DNA of 64,000 bases from assembly GCA_024403735.1 (NCBI GenBank), contig JAKSRG010000001.1, positions 124,001 through 188,000 on the forward strand, given 5' to 3'. This DNA comes from Clostridia bacterium. GTDB lineage: Bacteria; Bacillota; Clostridia; Saccharofermentanales; Saccharofermentanaceae. Within the stretch, counting starts at the first letter, position 1; each line of letters starts with the position of its first letter. Below, piece by piece: positions 1 to 7,133 of this stretch. The notes under the pieces were generated by a model. It worked only from the letters and a program-made list of their open reading frames with translations, ran no database searches and was not told the DNA's origin. A program made the translations under genes and the position numbers.

Positions 1-585
1 ATTGTTGTAATTGATAATCGTACAAAGGCTTGTGAGAATATTGCTAATGCACTCGATGTTGAGACTGTATGTGCTGATGCTTCTACAGTTCAAGGATTAA
101 GTAGTGCTTGTGATGGTGCAGATATTCTTGTAGCTTTAACAGGTAATGATGAGAACAACTTCGTTACTTGTCAGATTGCTAAGAAGTATTACAAAGTTCC
201 TCTTACAATCTCACGAATCAATAGTCCTAAGAATAATAAGATTGCAGAATACTTTGGTGTTGATAAGTCTTTCTGCGGAACAGATATTATTGTTGACCTT
301 GTTGAGAATGAGATTGAATATGAGGGAATGAAGATTGCATCTAGAATCGATAATACTGACTATGTGATCATTGAGTTCAAGTTATCTCCTAAGTCTCCTG
401 CTTGTGAGAAGACATTGATGGAATATAAGTTTATTAAGGATTCAAAAGTCGTTGTTATTACATCGACTGATGGTAAAACAAATACTCCTCAAGGTAATAC
501 AGTTATGCATGCTGGTGATGATATGCTTATGGTATGTCGTGAGAAGTATCTTGAAGATATCTGGAAAGAGATGGTTAAGGATTAA
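1..585 (+). CDS. trkA: Trk/Ktr potassium uptake regulatory subunit TrkA (5' end outside window)
   Basis: Frame 1 is open from the first base to a TAA at 583-585, giving the last 194 residues of a TrkA/KtrA-type cytoplasmic NAD-binding subunit. The visible part starts inside the RCK Rossmann fold (VVIDNR, the beta-2 acidic end that binds NAD ribose), continues with ALTGNDENN and ends in a TrkA-C domain (about the last 80 residues, with GDDMLMV). It gates the K+ channel encoded immediately downstream, with which it shares one base (TAATG). The pairing with a TrkH-type protein supports the call. The N-terminus lies before the window, so the full length is unknown. Confidence 0.9.
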   Translation: MVVIDNRTKACENIANALDVETVCADASTVQGLSSACDGADILVALTGNDENNFVTCQIAKKYYKVPLTISRINSPKNNKIAEYFGVDKSFCGTDIIVDLVENEIEYEGMKIASRIDNTDYVIIEFKLSPKSPACEKTLMEYKFIKDSKVVVITSTDGKTNTPQGNTVMHAGDDMLMVCREKYLEDIWKEMVKD

Positions 586-1985
586 TGTTAGTTAAGAAAT
601 CTCTTCCAAATAGAATATTAGAGTGGATTTTGGATAACCCAAGTAGATTAATTATATTTTCATTCTTGCTTGTTATCTTGATAGGAAGTGTTTTGTTATT
701 CCTTCCATTCTCAACATATGCTGGTCATCACTTGAATTACTTCGAGGCATTGTTCACAGCTGTATCTGCGACATGTGTTACAGGTCTTATTGTAACGGAT
801 ACTGCAACAACGTTTACTTTGTTCGGAAAGATAGTTCTTATTTGCTTAATTCAGGTAGGTGGATTAGGACTTGTAACAATTGCTTCTTTTATTTTTTCTT
901 TTACTCGTAAGAAGCAGGATATTAGATCTAGAATGCTCCAGTTAGAGACTTCAGGAAGCTTTAGTATTAAGGAAGCTCCTACGCTTCTTAAGTATATTTT
1001 CGGTATAACATTCTCAATTGAATTTCTTGGTGGATGTTTACTATCAATCGCATATGTACCTAAGTTTGGTGTGGTAAATGGTCTAGGTAAGGCTTTCTTC
1101 CAGTCAATCTCTGCATACTGTAATGCTGGTTTTGATCTTCTTGGTAGTACAGAAGCTGGCCCATATTCTAGCTTAACAGGTTTTTATAACTCATCTCTAG
1201 TAATCATCGTTACTGCTTTTCTTATTTTGTTTGGTGGTCTTGGTTTTACTGTATGGGTTGATTTATTTGGATTATTTAAGAAGAAAAAGATGAGAGTTCA
1301 TTCTAAGATTGTTCTTGAATGGACACTTGGTCTTACATTATTTGGTTTCTTATTCCTTCTTATAATTGAATCATTCAATGCAAAGAGTATGGGTGACTTC
1401 AGTTTTAAAAATCAGATGTTATCGGCTTTCTTCCAGTCCGTATCGTTCAGAACGGCGGGATTTAATTCAATTGATTTGGCAGCAATGACAGATGGTTCTA
1501 AGACTGTTGCAATTATCTTGATGCTTATAGGTGCTGGTTCAGGTTCAACAGGTGGTGGTATTAAGATTACTACATTTGCAATCCTTATCTATGCTGTTAT
1601 CTCAGAACTTAGAGGTGAGGAGAGTACAATTACACATAAGAGTAAAATCCCTGCAGCTCTTGTAAGACGTGCATTGGCTTTGTTTACAATTGGTATTGCA
1701 GTAGTAGCTGTTCTTTCAGTTGTAATCTCAATATTTGAGTATGAAGCTATAAGTAATGGTGATTTCTCATTCATAGATATTGTTTTCGAGGCAACTTCAG
1801 CATTTGCTACAGTTGGCTTGTCTACAGCTGGAACACCTAATCTTACGGTGTTCAGTAAGATATTTATCATTCCTGCTATGTTCCTTGGTCGTGTTGGACC
1901 TTTGTCTTTGGCAGTAAGTCTTACAATGAAGGGCGAAAAGAAGATTGGTAAAGTTCTTCCAGAAACTGATGTTCATATTGGTTAA
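585..1985 (+). CDS. Trk/Ktr potassium uptake membrane subunit
   Basis: A 466-residue TrkH/KtrB-family K+ translocating subunit. It has the four-fold M1-P-M2 layout of the family, and the four half-filter motifs are visible: SATCVTGL (about residue 63), AYCNAGF (about 179), SFRTAGF (about 290) and SAFATVGL (about 409). Each keeps the central glycine that lines the K+ selectivity filter. The length fits KtrB better than the longer Gram-negative TrkH. The ATG overlaps the trkA stop by one base, implying translational coupling and 1:1 assembly with the regulator. No separate promoter is visible between the two genes. Confidence 0.93.
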   Translation: MLVKKSLPNRILEWILDNPSRLIIFSFLLVILIGSVLLFLPFSTYAGHHLNYFEALFTAVSATCVTGLIVTDTATTFTLFGKIVLICLIQVGGLGLVTIASFIFSFTRKKQDIRSRMLQLETSGSFSIKEAPTLLKYIFGITFSIEFLGGCLLSIAYVPKFGVVNGLGKAFFQSISAYCNAGFDLLGSTEAGPYSSLTGFYNSSLVIIVTAFLILFGGLGFTVWVDLFGLFKKKKMRVHSKIVLEWTLGLTLFGFLFLLIIESFNAKSMGDFSFKNQMLSAFFQSVSFRTAGFNSIDLAAMTDGSKTVAIILMLIGAGSGSTGGGIKITTFAILIYAVISELRGEESTITHKSKIPAALVRRALALFTIGIAVVAVLSVVISIFEYEAISNGDFSFIDIVFEATSAFATVGLSTAGTPNLTVFSKIFIIPAMFLGRVGPLSLAVSLTMKGEKKIGKVLPETDVHIG

Positions 1986-1996
1986 GGTGAATACTT

Positions 1997-2539
1997 ATGG
2001 AAATGCTCGATATTGTTGATAAGTTTGGTAATCCTACTGGTGAGGTTGTAGAGCGTTCAATTGCTCATAGAGATAGCGTGATGCATAGGACATCTCATGT
2101 ATGGATCCTTCGTAGGCATGAGGGTTCCATTCAGATACTTCTTCAAATGAGAAGTAGTGATAAGGATGCTTTTCCTGGTTGTTATGATATTTCTAGTGCG
2201 GGACATATTCCGGCTGGAGTAGATTATATTCCATCGGCTATTCGCGAACTTCAAGAAGAATTAGGTGTGATTGCTACAGAAGATGAGTTTATATTCTGTG
2301 GTGATAGGACTGTTGATTGGGATGATTGCTTCCATGGCGAAGAATTCCATGATCGTCAGTATTCAAGAGTGTTCTGTATTTGGAAAGATATGGAAGTTGA
2401 AGATTTTACTCTTCAAGAGGAAGAAGTAGATGGAATTCTTTGGATGAACTTCGATGAATGTATTGAAGCGGTAAAGAATAACACTATAAAACACTGTATT
2501 CTTGTTGAAGAATTGATGATGGTTAAAAATGCGATTTAA
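1997..2539 (+). CDS. Nudix hydrolase, IPP-isomerase-like subfamily
   Basis: A 180-residue protein starting MLDIVDKFGNPTGEVVERS, the N-terminal signature of the IDI-like/YfcD-like Nudix group (DxxG..G....R..aH). The Nudix box is around residues 73-95: G-x5-V-x7-REL-QEELGV. The REUXEEXGU core is intact, but the first Glu of the canonical G-x5-E-x7 pattern is Val. These enzymes usually hydrolyse nucleoside-diphosphate derivatives; the substrate here is unknown. An AGGTG ribosome-binding site precedes the ATG, and the gene lies 11 bases after the K+ transporter gene, so it may be the last gene of that operon, ahead of a hairpin at 2546. Confidence 0.88.
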   Translation: MEMLDIVDKFGNPTGEVVERSIAHRDSVMHRTSHVWILRRHEGSIQILLQMRSSDKDAFPGCYDISSAGHIPAGVDYIPSAIRELQEELGVIATEDEFIFCGDRTVDWDDCFHGEEFHDRQYSRVFCIWKDMEVEDFTLQEEEVDGILWMNFDECIEAVKNNTIKHCILVEELMMVKNAI

Positions 2540-2545
2540 ATAATT

Positions 2546-2590
2546 AGAGGTTGTCTGGAAGCAAATATGCTCCGAGGCAACCTCTGTTTT
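2546..2590 (+). terminator. Rho-independent terminator after the Nudix gene
   Basis: AGAGGTTGTCT (2546-2556) pairs with AGGCAACCTCT (2575-2585) with one G-U pair. The loop region adds further complementary bases (GGA/TCC and GCA/TGC). A T-run follows at 2587-2591. It sits between convergent genes. Confidence 0.85.
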
Positions 2591-3447
2591 TATCCAAGAC
2601 TTAGCTTCTCACTATTAGCTAGTTTACGCTTTTTGTTAAGTGTTATTACTTCTATAACAATCAGTACTGGAATAAGGACTTCTGATAATTCAACTAAGAT
2701 GAAGAGCAGAATATTAGTAGAAAACATCAATGCTGCGAGGCCTGTAAATAAGAGAAGTATTACGTGTTCCGTGATTATAAGAACATTAAGAATGATACTC
2801 CAGAGTTTTGTGTGTTTGTTTTTACAGAAATACTCAATTGAAGCAATAATTAGAATAATCCTTGACACAAGAATGACACAGGTAAGTGGCAATTCGTGAT
2901 TAATGAATATTTTGTAGTTATCATTAATAGCATCATATGCATTGTAGATGGTGTATAAGCAACTGAATGTAAAGAATGCAGAAGTTATAATTCCGATATT
3001 TTTAGGTGTAAGATTGCCTCTAAGCGCCAGAATAAATCCTACTATGAAGATGATTGCTTGAAACGCTAAGATGAAAGTTGATAGTGTAATCGGAGTTTTC
3101 TCCAGTTTGATGAAAAAGCCAATATTTGAGACCTCATCAACGACACTTACTAGAAATGAAGTAGCAATAAAAGCATAGAGAAGTAAGATGATCTTCTTAG
3201 TAATTGAATTCTCAACAATAGGTGATTTCTCAACTACTGTTGAAAGAGCGGTGTCCGCCATTAGATTGTCCATAGAAACCTCCAAAATAGTAGAGATCTT
3301 CTTTGTTGTAGCGAGATCAGGAAATCTTTCACCGCGTTCCCAACGTGATACAGCCTGTCTGGTTACAAAAAGTTGATCTGCAAGAGACTGCTGAGTTAAT
3401 CCCTTAGCTTCTCTTGCTTTCTTTAGTTGTTCACCAAATTCAATCAT
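2590..3447 (-). CDS. XRE-family regulator with C-terminal membrane domain
   Basis: A 285-residue protein with an N-terminal HTH_3 domain (about residues 5-63, with the core LTQQSLADQLFVTRQAVSRW) followed by a linker and roughly five to six hydrophobic segments (from about residue 83 to 275). This architecture, an XRE DNA-binding domain on a polytopic membrane module, occurs in Firmicutes as a candidate membrane-tethered regulator. The ligand or signal cannot be read from the sequence. On the minus strand GAGGTGACGTC precedes the start codon. The gene is divergent from the BlaI-type repressor, and a quasi-palindrome at 3527-3543 in the shared intergenic region is a candidate operator. Confidence 0.85.
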   Translation of the reverse strand: MIEFGEQLKKAREAKGLTQQSLADQLFVTRQAVSRWERGERFPDLATTKKISTILEVSMDNLMADTALSTVVEKSPIVENSITKKIILLLYAFIATSFLVSVVDEVSNIGFFIKLEKTPITLSTFILAFQAIIFIVGFILALRGNLTPKNIGIITSAFFTFSCLYTIYNAYDAINDNYKIFINHELPLTCVILVSRIILIIASIEYFCKNKHTKLWSIILNVLIITEHVILLLFTGLAALMFSTNILLFILVELSEVLIPVLIVIEVITLNKKRKLANSEKLSLG

Positions 3448-3526
3448 GACGTCACCTCGTAATTGGTTATGGATTAAGTATGACTGAACATCTCGAAAAC
3501 ATCAAGCAACGCCTTAAATTTTATGT

Positions 3527-3543
3527 GTCGCCATTATGGTGAC
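3527..3543. promoter_or_regulatory. Quasi-palindrome upstream of the XRE gene
   Basis: GTCGCCAT-T-ATGGTGAC is an 8+1+8 dyad with one mismatched position. It lies about 80 bases upstream of the minus-strand XRE start and just before the blaI-type promoter. It could be the site of the XRE regulator, but nothing links it to a named consensus. Confidence 0.4.
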
Positions 3544-3595
3544 AGCGGTGTATCAGGTGTTTTGGAATGTTTTTGATTATTGATTAACATGGTGG

Positions 3596-3624
3596 TTGAC
3601 AAATGTATACCACATTGATATATT
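3596..3624 (+). promoter_or_regulatory. Consensus sigma-A-type promoter of the blaI/M56 operon
   Basis: A perfect -35 TTGACA (3596-3601), 17-base spacer and -10 TATATT (3619-3624). The predicted start is near 3631, about 30 bases upstream of the repressor ATG. Dyads lie within the spacer and just downstream, as expected for a promoter kept off by a repressor. Confidence 0.8.
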
Positions 3625-3643
3625 ACGAGTATACACATGTGTA
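3603..3643. promoter_or_regulatory. Two operator-like dyads flanking the blaI-type promoter -10
   Basis: Dyad 1 is ATGT-ATACC-ACAT (3603-3615), inside the promoter spacer. Dyad 2 is the perfect 12-base palindrome TACACATGTGTA (3632-3643), at and just after the predicted start. BlaI/MecI repressors are known to bind TACA...TGTA dyads; dyad 2 has exactly this form. The centres are about 28 bases apart. I infer autoregulation by the downstream repressor. Confidence 0.65.
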
Positions 3644-3662
3644 CCTATAAGGGAGATTTAGT

Positions 3663-4022
3663 ATGATTAAATTATCTGATGCAGAATGGAAGATTGCCAC
3701 TAAACTTTGGGAGAATGGTTCAATGACTATTACTGAGCTTACAAAGTGTTTGAAAGATGAGACAGGTTGGTCTAAGAACAGTATCATTACTCTTTTGAAG
3801 CGAATGGAAGAGAAAGAAGCAGTTTATTATGTTCAGCAGGAGAAGGCTAAGTTATTCTATCCTAAGATTGATAGAACAGAAGCTGAACTTGAAGAGACAA
3901 CATCTTTTTTGGACAAGATTTATAGTGGTAATGTTGGTCTTATGATTTCTAATCTAATTAAATCTAATAAGTTAACCAAGGATGATATTGAAGAATTACA
4001 GAAGTTATTAGAGGAGAAATAA
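3663..4022 (+). CDS. BlaI/MecI-family transcriptional repressor
   Basis: A 119-residue penicillinase-repressor family protein. It has an N-terminal winged helix (LSDAEWKIATKLWENGSMTI and ITLLKRMEEKEAVYY, about residues 3-60) and a C-terminal dimerisation region in which BlaI proteins are cleaved upon signalling. The start MIKLSDAEW is typical of the family, and GGGAG precedes the ATG. The M56 peptidase gene starts 2 bases after its stop, the classical repressor/sensor-protease pair. Two dyads at its own promoter suggest autorepression. Targets outside the window are unknown. Confidence 0.93.
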   Translation: MIKLSDAEWKIATKLWENGSMTITELTKCLKDETGWSKNSIITLLKRMEEKEAVYYVQQEKAKLFYPKIDRTEAELEETTSFLDKIYSGNVGLMISNLIKSNKLTKDDIEELQKLLEEK

Positions 4023-4023
4023 T

Positions 4024-5799
4024 ATGCTTAGGTATTTTATTGGTGTTACGCTTATTTCTCTAGTACTCATTATCTTAAGGAAGGTAATGGGGAATAAGAT
4101 TAGTAAGCTACTAAGGTACTCCTTGTGGTTAATTATCCCTATATATATGGTGATTGCTCCGTTCTATTCAATAGACGTAGTAATACCATCTCAAGTAAGT
4201 ACAGTTAACGAGCGGACTAATGAATTGAATATTATTACTGATGAGAATATGGTTCCTGTTCCTTTAGGACAGTACCCAAATTCAGAGAAGGATGTTTCTA
4301 CTAATCTTTCAGTAAAGCGTTCAACACATATTGATTGGTCGAAAACTATTAAGTACACATATTTCTCAATTACAGCATTATTTTTAGTGTTTATTAGTGT
4401 CTATAACATGGGATTTATTTTTTACTGTAGGAATAAGAGAAAATATATTGAGACTGATACTTGTGGACTTAAAGTTTTTAGTATTGAGCATTCTAGCGCA
4501 CCTTTCTTGCTTGGTAATAAGATTTATCTAAGTAATCTTGTTACTCAGGATATGCGAAACCATGCAATTATTCATGAATATTGTCATTACAAGCATGGTG
4601 ATATGTTCTGGAATATTATTAGATATTTAGTTCTTGCCGTTAACTGGTTTAACCCAATCGTCTGGTATGCATTCATGTTATCTGAGCAGGACTGTGAACT
4701 AGCCTGCGATGAAGCTGTTCTTAGAATAATTGGTAATGATCAGTATGTAGAATACGGTAAGGTTCTTCTAGATTTACTTGCTAATAAGTCTCTTGGAAAA
4801 CATGATTTCTACCTTTCGACTGCGATGAATGGAAGGAGTAAGAGATTTATGAAAGAACGAATAGTAAGCATCAAGAATAGAAGTAATTATGGTGTAGTTT
4901 CAGTTATATTTTCTTTGGTTATAGCTGTGTCTGTTGCAGGATGTTCTTTAATCAAGACTAAGACAGATGAAGACAGGGAGGCTCATAACGAGGAACTTGC
5001 TAAAGTTCTCGAAGACATAGATGAAGCTAATAGTACTTCTGAAACGAAAGATATCGAAGAACATAATAAAGCAGTAGAGGAGGCTTTGGCAGCAATTGAT
5101 GAGGCTAATGGAACAGGAGCTGAAGGATTTGATGCTCTTGAGATTAGTGAACTATCAGATGGTTTATACACAGTTATTATGACTAACTATGGTGGTTATT
5201 ATGATGGTGTTCAGACATGTATAGTTTATCCATGGAGCCAGTTCGAATTTGATCAAGACTATATCGATAACTTACAAGTAGGTGATGCTATTGATATCAC
5301 TAATGGTAATTATGGTTATCTAAGTGACGATGGAGGTATGAAGATTTTCTATACTGAGATTGAAGTAGAAAAACTACAGTATACGACTATTGAGCCTATG
5401 TGCCTTTATGGAACTGAATATGATGGCAATGTGTTGCTAGTTAATGATTTCCACAGTGCATATTTATTAAAGGTTGCTAATTCTGATAAATGGAAGCTAT
5501 TCCATGAGAATGATACCCCGATTTGCACAGCAGGTGGCAATCCATTGAGACTTAAGGTAAGCTCTGACATTAATATCTACGATGGTTTCGCAATATTTGC
5601 TGATCAATATGAAGATATAAATTTGTCTTACGAAGAGAAAAAGGCTATTGCGACTTTCCAAGATACGGATACTGTTGATATTCAGCTTGATAGCATCAAT
5701 GAATTCGTAGGATTTGATTATGATGATTGGTATGATTATACAGTTGTTAATGTTCAGAATAATGAAGTAACAGATATCTATTTCTGGTATCATCCTTAA
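4024..5799 (+). CDS. BlaR1/MecR1-like M56 membrane metalloprotease with non-penicillin-binding sensor region
   Basis: A 591-residue protein. Residues 1 to about 310 match the M56 membrane peptidase module: N-terminal hydrophobic segments, the zinc motif HEYCH (about H184-H188) and the downstream CELACDEAV, with a last membrane segment near residues 290-310. The C-terminal half is extracellular or lumenal but shows no SxxK or other transpeptidase motif of BlaR1 sensors. Instead it has two related units ending in IDEAN (about residues 335-365), followed by an unrecognised acidic, aromatic-rich domain. I infer a signal-activated protease that inactivates the adjacent BlaI-type repressor, sensing something other than a classic beta-lactam acylation. 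It shares the operon with the repressor. Confidence 0.88.
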   Translation: MLRYFIGVTLISLVLIILRKVMGNKISKLLRYSLWLIIPIYMVIAPFYSIDVVIPSQVSTVNERTNELNIITDENMVPVPLGQYPNSEKDVSTNLSVKRSTHIDWSKTIKYTYFSITALFLVFISVYNMGFIFYCRNKRKYIETDTCGLKVFSIEHSSAPFLLGNKIYLSNLVTQDMRNHAIIHEYCHYKHGDMFWNIIRYLVLAVNWFNPIVWYAFMLSEQDCELACDEAVLRIIGNDQYVEYGKVLLDLLANKSLGKHDFYLSTAMNGRSKRFMKERIVSIKNRSNYGVVSVIFSLVIAVSVAGCSLIKTKTDEDREAHNEELAKVLEDIDEANSTSETKDIEEHNKAVEEALAAIDEANGTGAEGFDALEISELSDGLYTVIMTNYGGYYDGVQTCIVYPWSQFEFDQDYIDNLQVGDAIDITNGNYGYLSDDGGMKIFYTEIEVEKLQYTTIEPMCLYGTEYDGNVLLVNDFHSAYLLKVANSDKWKLFHENDTPICTAGGNPLRLKVSSDINIYDGFAIFADQYEDINLSYEEKKAIATFQDTDTVDIQLDSINEFVGFDYDDWYDYTVVNVQNNEVTDIYFWYHP

Positions 5800-5823
5800 T
5801 CAGTAATTGAATGTTTTGTATTT

Positions 5824-5870
5824 TCCTCCAGTGAGTGTAGAATGGTGATTGAGTTCTTACCACTGGAGGA
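5824..5870 (+). promoter_or_regulatory. Hairpin sequestering the Shine-Dalgarno of the DMT transporter gene
   Basis: TCCTCCAGTG (5824-5833) is perfectly complementary to CACTGGAGGA (5861-5870), and the right arm contains the GGAGG ribosome-binding site (5865-5869) of the ATG at 5875. The loop can extend the stem: GT-AGAA (5837-5842) with TTCT-T-AC (5854-5860), one bulge. Folding would block initiation. TTTT after the hairpin also leaves a weak terminator reading possible. Confidence 0.6.
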
Positions 5871-5874
5871 TTTT

Positions 5875-6303
5875 ATGTTTGCTTATATTTGGCCACTAAT
5901 TCTTGTAGTTATTTCTAATACTTTTTATCAGGTGTGCGCTAAGTCAGTACCTGATAAAATTAATCCTTTTGCATCTTTGACAATCACATATTTGGTTGGC
6001 GCCTTGATGTCATTGATTTTGTATTTCGTACTTAATAAAGGTGGAAACCTTATTAACGAATATAAGCATGTTAACTGGGCTCCTTTTGTATTGGGTCTTG
6101 TTATTGTAGGCCTTGAAGTTGGTTATATCTATATGTATAAGGCTGGATGGCAGGTAAGTGTTGCTCAGATAGTTCAGGCTGCAATCATTGCTGTATTACT
6201 TATTTTCATCGGTTACTGGTTTTATAAAGAAGCAATTACATGGAATAAAGTTGTGGGTATAGTGGTTTGTCTAGGAGGTCTTTTCCTGATCAACATTAAA
6301 TAA
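5875..6303 (+). CDS. Small DMT/EamA-like membrane transporter (half-size)
   Basis: A 142-residue protein with about five hydrophobic helices. The end GYWFYKEAITWNKVVGIVVCLGGLFLI is the terminal-helix signature of EamA/DMT-superfamily carriers. Full EamA proteins have ten helices (about 300 residues), so this is a half-size member that should dimerise. I chose ATG 5875 because GGAGG sits 5 bases upstream; an in-frame ATG at 5842 has no clear ribosome-binding site and lies in the loop of the SD-sequestering hairpin. The substrate is not readable. It follows the M56 gene but has its own leader. Confidence 0.75.
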   Translation: MFAYIWPLILVVISNTFYQVCAKSVPDKINPFASLTITYLVGALMSLILYFVLNKGGNLINEYKHVNWAPFVLGLVIVGLEVGYIYMYKAGWQVSVAQIVQAAIIAVLLIFIGYWFYKEAITWNKVVGIVVCLGGLFLINIK

Positions 6304-6433
6304 GAAGAAGTGCTGCGTTAATTGTAATAAGTGCTTTGACCTTATGGATCCTGGCCATACAAGAATTGGATGTATTGTAAGAGATATGGATGAATTCTAT
6401 CCATTATTTGCTAAACATGTGTTAAATAGATGA
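6302..6433 (+). pseudogene. Possible remnant: Cys-rich C-terminal tail of an NADH:flavin oxidoreductase-like protein
   Basis: Between two genes, a reading frame without a start codon encodes CCVNCNKCFDLMD followed by GHTRIGCIVRD and ends at a TGA (6431-6433). Upstream in this frame are stop codons inside the DMT gene, so no full protein exists. The CxxCxKC pattern followed by a short Cys-containing tail resembles the C-terminus of some FMN-dependent NADH:flavin oxidoreductases of Clostridia. It could be a decayed gene end left by a deletion. The homology is a judgement by eye on about 40 residues. Confidence 0.35.
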
Positions 6434-6448
6434 TTTTGTAAGTAATTT

Positions 6449-6457
6449 TGCTATACT
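6449..6457 (+). promoter_or_regulatory. Extended -10 promoter candidate for the orphan gene at 6522
   Basis: TGCTATACT (6449-6457) fits the extended -10 form TGn-TAtaaT. No good -35 is seen. The predicted start is near 6464, so the 29-base palindrome at 6480-6508 would lie in the leader. Confidence 0.45.
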
Positions 6458-6479
6458 TTGTGGGCTTATTATTTTTTTT

Positions 6480-6508
6480 GATAAATCTATAATCATTATA
6501 GATTTATC
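6480..6508. repeat. Perfect 14+1+14 palindrome directly before a ribosome-binding site
   Basis: GATAAATCTATAAT (6480-6493), one central base, then its exact reverse complement (6495-6508). It ends immediately before GGGGGATAAG and the ATG at 6522, and is preceded by T8. It contains TATAAT on both strands around its centre. It could be a repressor site or an mRNA hairpin next to the ribosome-binding site. Confidence 0.7.
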
Positions 6509-6521
6509 GGGGGATAAGTAT

Positions 6522-7073
6522 ATGAAAGTTAAGCCACAGAAAAGTAGTAGTGAGATTAAATATCCTAGAGTTAATAGAATAGCCAAGAAGTGTGCTATCG
6601 TAGCTGCTGGTGCAGCTGTCGCATCTACTGTATTGGGATTTGTTTGGTATTCTGATATGCCTGTAGTAAGAAGTGTTAGAGAAGACTATTCGCTAAGTGA
6701 GATCTTTCCAGAAAATGGCGTATTGAGAATTAATGGTAGTGATAATAGTACTGTGAATTATACAGTTATTAGATATTCAGACCCTGATTATCAAAAAGCT
6801 TGTCAATATCGTAATGGATGTCAGTTATTTGTGCAGGGAATATCAATAGTTCGCTTTTACAATATAACTTCCGAGGAGTTATTAAAAGATGAATATATTC
6901 AATCACTTTTGGAGGATTATGATTTGTTAAGCGTAACCAGTGGTTGCGTTCTTGTTCCTAAGAATGATGATGGCTATTTTGTGGCTTATCCAGAGGAGCA
7001 TGAAGCTAGAGGGTGTTATGCAGGTGGAATGAATTACACTGATGATCTTCATGATTATGATTACATAAATTAA
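6522..7073 (+). CDS. Orphan protein with single N-terminal membrane anchor
   Basis: A 183-residue protein I do not recognise. Residues 1-23 are basic, residues 24-44 form one hydrophobic segment (CAIVAAGAAVASTVLGFVWY), and the rest is a soluble domain presumably outside the membrane, with two Cys in its first half (QKACQYRNGCQLF) and more Cys near the end (SGCVLVP, ARGCYAGG). The end is rich in D, Y and H. A strong GGGGGATAAG ribosome-binding site lies directly after a 29-base palindrome. It stands alone, with a terminator at 7074 shared with the convergent glnS. Function unknown. Confidence 0.7.
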   Translation: MKVKPQKSSSEIKYPRVNRIAKKCAIVAAGAAVASTVLGFVWYSDMPVVRSVREDYSLSEIFPENGVLRINGSDNSTVNYTVIRYSDPDYQKACQYRNGCQLFVQGISIVRFYNITSEELLKDEYIQSLLEDYDLLSVTSGCVLVPKNDDGYFVAYPEEHEARGCYAGGMNYTDDLHDYDYIN

Positions 7074-7112
7074 AAAATACCTGCCACACAACATTGTGTG
7101 ACAGGTATTTTA
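7074..7112. terminator. Bidirectional terminator between the orphan gene and glnS
   Basis: AAAATACCTGCCACACAA pairs with TTGTGTGACAGGTATTTT (one C/A mismatch) over a 4-base loop. A-runs on the left and T-runs on the right make it usable on both strands, as needed for convergent genes. Confidence 0.88.
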
Positions 7113-7133
7113 GTATGCATTCAAATCAAATGA

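Noticed and set aside
5824-5870. Mini-ykkC (guanidine-II) riboswitch for the small transporter
   Set aside because: That class needs two small hairpins with ACGR loops; only one long hairpin with a different loop is present.
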